Assembly: GCF_002786295.1 (NCBI RefSeq)
Contig: NZ_PGTC01000009.1
Span: 62,001-126,000, forward strand
Source: Pseudooceanicola marinus
Lineage (GTDB): Bacteria; Pseudomonadota; Alphaproteobacteria; Rhodobacterales; Rhodobacteraceae
DNA: 64,000 nt
Reading direction: 5' to 3'
Position numbers and translations under genes: made by a program. Below the pieces are notes generated by a model. That model made no database searches. It was not told the origin of the DNA and saw only the letters and a program-made list of their open reading frames with translations. The stretch's first letter is position 1. Each line of letters starts with the position of its first letter. Positions 60,616 to 64,000 of this stretch are shown piece by piece.

Positions 60616-61515
60616 ATGGCGAGCAAGGCGCGCGCGGCGGTGGAATGTATTGAAAATACTGAGGAAAAATCGCCTGAGGGTGAGCTGGCCTCGATCCCCG
60701 CGACGGGAATCGACTGGGCGGACGCCTTCGACAACCGGGGCCATGTGCCCGGCGCAGCCGAGCTGCTGAAAAGCGGCCGCGAAGAGGCCGTCGCCTTCCG
60801 CGAATCCGTCTCCAACGCCGAGTTCGACGTGCCCTATGGCGAGGGGCCCCGGCAGGTGATGGACCTCTACTGGCCCAGCTGTGCGCCCCGCGGCCTTGCC
60901 GTCTTCCTGCACGGGGGCTACTGGCACAAGCTGTCGAAGGACGACTGGTCGCACATGGCTTCAGGCGCATTGGCACAGGGCTGGGCCATGGCGATCCCCT
61001 CCTACACGCTGGCGCCCAAGGCGCGGCTGTCGGACATGGTGCGCGAGGCCGCGCGCGCGGTGACGGCGGCGGCGCGGCGCGTCGAGGGGCCGATCCGGGT
61101 GGCGGGCCATTCCGCGGGCGGACACCTCGCCCTGCGCCTGGCCTGCGAGGATGCGCCGCTGGCGCCTGCCGTGGCGCGGCGCATCGCGCGGGTCGTCTCG
61201 ATCTCGGGCCTGCATGATCTGCGCCCGCTGCGCCGCAGCCCGATGAACGACACCCTGAGCATCGACGCGGAGGAAGCCACCGCCGAAAGCCCCGCGCTGC
61301 TGGCCCCGCGTGCCGACACCGATGCGATCCTCTGGGTCGGCGGTGAGGAGCGGCCGGAGTTCCTGCGCCAGACCGCCCTGATGGCCGAGGCCTGGCAGGG
61401 CCGCATCGCCCGCCTGCGCCGGGTGATCGAGAACGGGCGCCATCATTTCGACGTGGTCGACGGCCTCTGCGTGCCGGGATCGCCACTTGGCGAGGCCTTT
61501 CTGGGGCGCAACTGA
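60616..61515 (+). CDS. Alpha/beta hydrolase, arylformamidase-like
   Basis: 299 residues. HGGYWHKLSKDDW (oxyanion-hole region) and nucleophile elbow GHSAGGHLALRL; the catalytic His is in ENGRHHFDVVDGL. HGGYW is characteristic of kynurenine formamidase (AFMID) and related carboxylesterases. Either reaction is possible. The first ~30 residues (ECIENTEEKSPEGELASI) are an unusual, low-complexity extension, and a later start cannot be excluded. Single gene after opgH. Confidence 0.85.
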   Translation: MASKARAAVECIENTEEKSPEGELASIPATGIDWADAFDNRGHVPGAAELLKSGREEAVAFRESVSNAEFDVPYGEGPRQVMDLYWPSCAPRGLAVFLHGGYWHKLSKDDWSHMASGALAQGWAMAIPSYTLAPKARLSDMVREAARAVTAAARRVEGPIRVAGHSAGGHLALRLACEDAPLAPAVARRIARVVSISGLHDLRPLRRSPMNDTLSIDAEEATAESPALLAPRADTDAILWVGGEERPEFLRQTALMAEAWQGRIARLRRVIENGRHHFDVVDGLCVPGSPLGEAFLGRN

Positions 61516-61651
61516 GGACGCCCCGCCCGGGCGCGTTGGCTGACCCGAGTTTTGCCTTGCACTGCGTCGCCCGGCCCGGTTTGATCGCCCCTGCCAGCGG
61601 GGATCCACCCCGTGAAGGGGCCGCAGCGGCCCTGCCAAAGGGAGAGTGAGA

Positions 61652-62806
61652 ATGAACCGCACCAAGCTGGGCGCCGCCCTGATGCTGTCTGTCGCCATGG
61701 CCCCCGCCATGAGCGCTGCAGAGACCCTGAAGATCGGGATCCTGACCACCACCTCCGGCCCGCCGGCGGTTTTGGGCGAACACGCCCGCGATGGTGCCCT
61801 GTTGGCGGCCGAGCAGCTGGGCATGGTCGGCGGCATGGAGACCGAGATCCTGGTGGTCGACGCCGAGGGCAAGCCCGACGTGGCCGCCCAGAAGGCGCGG
61901 GAACTGGTGGAGCGTGACGAGGTCGATTTCGTCATCGGCCCGATCTTTTCCAACGTCATGGGCGCCATCGCGGGTCCGGTCACCGAAAGCGCCTTCCTGC
62001 TCAGCCCGAACGCCGGGCCGTCGGTCTTTGCCGGTGAGGGCTGCGATCCGAACCTCTTCGTCGTGGCCTACCAGAACGACCAGATGCCCACGGTGATCGC
62101 CAAGCACATGAACGACGAGGGCATCGGCGATGCCTTCATCCTGGCGCCCAACTACCAGGCCGGGAAGGACAGCCTGAACGGCTTCAAGTCCGTCTTCGAG
62201 GGCACCGTCACCTCCGAACTTTACGTGCAGCTGGGTCAGCTGGACTATCAGGCGGAACTGGCGCAGATCGCCGCGATGCAGCCCTCGGCCGTCTATGCCT
62301 TCCTGCCGGGCGGCATGGGCGTGAATTTCGTCAAGCAATACGATCAGGCGGGGCTGAAAAGCATCCCGCTGATGACCGCCTTCACCGTGGATGAAACCAC
62401 GCTGCCCGCCGAACAGGACGCGGCCCTGGGCATGCTGTCGGGCACCAACTGGTCGCCCTCGCTGGACGTGCCGGAAAGCCTGGCCTTCGTCGAGGCGTTT
62501 GAGGCCAAGTACGACTATGTTCCCGCCCTGTACGCCGCCGGTGGCTATGACGCGATGATGCTGATCGACAGCGCGGTGAAGAAGGTGGGCAGCCTCGACG
62601 ACATGGACGCCCTGCGCGCGGCTCTGGAAGAGGCCGATTTCGCTTCGGTGCGCGGCAAGTTCAGCTTCTCGCCCAACCACTTCCCCATCCAGAACTTCTA
62701 CCTGGCCGAGGCGGTGCAGCGCGAGGATGGCAAATACGCCACCCAGATCGTCGAGACGGTCTGGGAAGACTACGCCGACACCTATGTCGACCAGTGCAAG
62801 ATGTAA
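61652..62806 (+). CDS. ABC transporter substrate-binding protein, LivK type
   Basis: 384 residues from the ATG at 61652, after AGGGAGAGTGAG. The signal peptide ends near APAMSAAET. The type I periplasmic-binding fold follows: LKIGILTTTSGPPAVLGEHA, DEVDFVIGPIFSNVMGAI, AVYAFLPGGMGVNFVKQY. First gene of a branched-chain-amino-acid-type ABC importer; many members of this group carry aromatic compounds or amides instead. A hairpin separates it from the permease genes. Confidence 0.93.
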   Translation: MNRTKLGAALMLSVAMAPAMSAAETLKIGILTTTSGPPAVLGEHARDGALLAAEQLGMVGGMETEILVVDAEGKPDVAAQKARELVERDEVDFVIGPIFSNVMGAIAGPVTESAFLLSPNAGPSVFAGEGCDPNLFVVAYQNDQMPTVIAKHMNDEGIGDAFILAPNYQAGKDSLNGFKSVFEGTVTSELYVQLGQLDYQAELAQIAAMQPSAVYAFLPGGMGVNFVKQYDQAGLKSIPLMTAFTVDETTLPAEQDAALGMLSGTNWSPSLDVPESLAFVEAFEAKYDYVPALYAAGGYDAMMLIDSAVKKVGSLDDMDALRAALEEADFASVRGKFSFSPNHFPIQNFYLAEAVQREDGKYATQIVETVWEDYADTYVDQCKM

Positions 62807-62829
62807 AACGCCCGTGACGGGCTGAACCG

Positions 62830-62853
62830 AGGGGCCGGGGGAACCCGGCCCCT
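62830..62853 (+). terminator. Hairpin between binding protein and permease genes
   Basis: AGGGGCCGGG and CCCGGCCCCT pair perfectly over 10 bp with a GGAA loop; only TTC follows. It likely gives partial termination or stabilises the upstream mRNA. Confidence 0.6.
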
Positions 62854-62891
62854 TTCGCTGCCATCCCCCTGCCTGCCGGAGGCGCCATCCC

Positions 62892-63815
62892 GTGTTCAAT
62901 CTTTTCCTGCTGCAGCTTCTGAACGGGGCGCAGTTCGGCATCCTGCTGTTCCTCGTCGCCGCCGGGCTGACGCTGGTCTTCGGCATCATGGACTTCATCA
63001 ACCTGGCCCATGGCGTCCTCTACATGGTCGGCGCCTACCTGATGGCGACCTTCGCCGGGATGACTGGCAGCTATTGGTTCGGCTTGGCTCTGGCGCTGCC
63101 AGCGACGCTGGTCTTCGGGCTGGTGCTGGAGTTCCTGGTGTTCCGAAGGCTCTATGACCGCAGCCATCTGGATCAGGTGCTGGCGACTTTCGGGCTGATC
63201 CTGATGCTGTCGGAAGGGGTGAAGATCCTCTGGGGCTCGGCGCCGCTGAACGTGGACATGCCGGCGCTGCTGTCGGGGTCCGTGCCGCTGGCCGGGCCGC
63301 TGCAATACCCGGTCTATCGGATCGCCGTGATCGCTGCGGGGCTGGCCAGTGCGGTCGGCCTCTGGGCGCTGATCAACCACACGCGGGCCGGGATGCTGCT
63401 GCGGGCGGGTGCGTCGAACCGGCCCATGGTTGCGGCGCTTGGCGTCGACATCTCGCGCCTCTTCATGCTGGTCTTCGCGGGCGGCGCAATGCTGGCGGGG
63501 TTCGCGGGCGCCATCGTGGCGCCGATCCTGTCGGTGGATCCGGGCATGGGCGAGTCGATCCTGATCCTGACCTTCGTGGTGATTGTCATCGGCGGGGTGG
63601 GATCCATCCGGGGCGCCTTCCTGGCCGCGATCCTGGTGGGCGTCGTCGATACCGTGGGCCGCACCTTCGGGCCGATCTGGCTGCGCATGGTGATGGACCC
63701 GGCGGCGGCCTCGCAGACGGGCCGCATGGTGGCGCCGATGCTGGTCTACCTGCTGATGGCCGCGGTCCTCTTCTGGTCACCCACGGGCCTTTTCGGCCGC
63801 AAGGGGGCGAAATGA
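62892..63815 (+). CDS. Branched-chain amino acid ABC transporter permease, LivH type
   Basis: 307 residues from a GTG. LVAAGLTLVFGIMDFINLAHG near the N-terminus and MLVFAGGAMLAGFAGAIVAP are LivH signatures; about eight TM segments. It pairs with the LivM permease that starts inside its stop codon (ATGA). Confidence 0.93.
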   Translation: MFNLFLLQLLNGAQFGILLFLVAAGLTLVFGIMDFINLAHGVLYMVGAYLMATFAGMTGSYWFGLALALPATLVFGLVLEFLVFRRLYDRSHLDQVLATFGLILMLSEGVKILWGSAPLNVDMPALLSGSVPLAGPLQYPVYRIAVIAAGLASAVGLWALINHTRAGMLLRAGASNRPMVAALGVDISRLFMLVFAGGAMLAGFAGAIVAPILSVDPGMGESILILTFVVIVIGGVGSIRGAFLAAILVGVVDTVGRTFGPIWLRMVMDPAAASQTGRMVAPMLVYLLMAAVLFWSPTGLFGRKGAK

Positions 63816-64000
63816 GCACCCCTGCCACCCGCACCCTGGCCCCGCGCCTGAGCGCCGCTCTGGCGATCTTCGTCGTCATGGCCGCCGTGCCGCCCCTGGC
63901 GCTGGCCCTGGACGACCCGTTCCTGATGGTCATCGCCAGCCGGATGCTGGTCTTTGCCATCGCCGCCCTGTCGCTGGATCTGATCCTGGGTTACGGCGCC
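63812..64000 (+). CDS. Branched-chain amino acid ABC transporter permease, LivM type (3' end outside window)
   Basis: 63 codons are visible. An N-terminal TM helix (LSAALAIFVVMAAVPPLALA) and then MLVFAIAALSLDLILGYGA, the LivM start signature. It overlaps the livH stop by ATGA. The ATPase genes of the operon presumably follow beyond the window. Confidence 0.88.
   Translation, partial: MSTPATRTLAPRLSAALAIFVVMAAVPPLALALDDPFLMVIASRMLVFAIAALSLDLILGYGA

Noticed and set aside
1-64000. tRNA, rRNA, CRISPR, IS elements and prophage genes
   Set aside because: I scanned for tRNA T-loop sequences, repeated spacers, transposase or integrase motifs and phage structural proteins and saw none. Short divergent or degenerate copies could have been missed.

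Overview
The window is high-G+C chromosomal DNA whose gene content and order point to an alphaproteobacterium of the order Rhodobacterales (Roseobacter/Rhodobacter type). Indicators are the adjacent pgsA-moaD-moaE genes, a three-gene opgG/opgI/opgH locus, a DmdC-type acyl-CoA dehydrogenase, ubiA facing rsmE, an aa3-oxidase subunit IV mini-protein, and a SoxR-type MerR regulator. The species cannot be fixed from sequence alone. I saw no rRNA, tRNA, CRISPR array, insertion sequence, integrase or prophage. It reads as a core-genome segment, densely packed and mostly housekeeping.

Layout. 1-4.6 kb: tail of an aromatic-ring flavin monooxygenase, a 543-bp hairpin-rich non-coding gap, a CoxG-like protein, an ABC-2 exporter pair and a GNAT. 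4.6-11.3 kb (minus strand): SLC13 transporter, uvrC, an AT-rich spacer with an exact DnaA box, an SDR, a Ca2+/Na+ antiporter and an SppA-type peptidase. 11.4-12.8 kb: pgsA-moaD-moaE. 13.0-16.4 kb (minus): coiled-coil membrane protein, OmpA-family protein, ubiA. 16.4-20.5 kb: rsmE, a double GNAT, gshA and membrane proteins. 20.6-25.0 kb (minus): GbsR/MarR regulator, plsY, a dihydroorotase-like protein, a membrane protein, pyrB. 25.1-31.5 kb: UDG-like protein, moaB and an RND efflux pair. 31.6-43.6 kb: DsbD-alpha-like protein, yqgE, a Sua5-type synthase, acyl-CoA dehydrogenase plus MBL hydrolase, small envelope/respiratory proteins, azlCD, mobA, a lytic transglycosylase, ispE and a TPR protein. 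43.7-50.8 kb: ETF-QO, soxR with a divergent VOC gene, greA, a membrane protein, a polyprenyl diphosphate synthase, DUF2007, a TrmN6-like methyltransferase and a DUF465 mini-protein. 51-56 kb: phaB, phaA, an EAL protein, tag and a class-III aminotransferase. 56.8-60.5 kb: opgG-opgI-opgH (osmoregulated periplasmic glucans). 60.6-64 kb: an alpha/beta hydrolase and the start of a branched-chain amino-acid ABC operon (livK-like, livH, livM cut by the window end).

Themes. Molybdenum-cofactor genes (moaD, moaE, moaB, mobA) and a CoxG-type molybdo-hydroxylase maturation protein are scattered over 40 kb. Quinone and isoprenoid supply (ispE, polyprenyl synthase, ubiA) lies near a quinone consumer (ETF-QO). 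Envelope functions recur (plsY, pgsA, opgGIH, OmpA-family protein, lytic transglycosylase).

No obviously new multi-gene system stands out. The best leads are proteins whose key residues are changed: a dihydroorotase homologue without metal ligands beside pyrB, an EAL protein with a Lys at a catalytic Glu, and a family-4-like uracil-DNA glycosylase lacking most Fe-S cysteines. Others are non-coding: a shared 13-nt preface on three convergent terminators, a near-consensus SoxR box, an AT-rich DnaA-box spacer upstream of uvrC, and a palindrome over the aminotransferase promoter.
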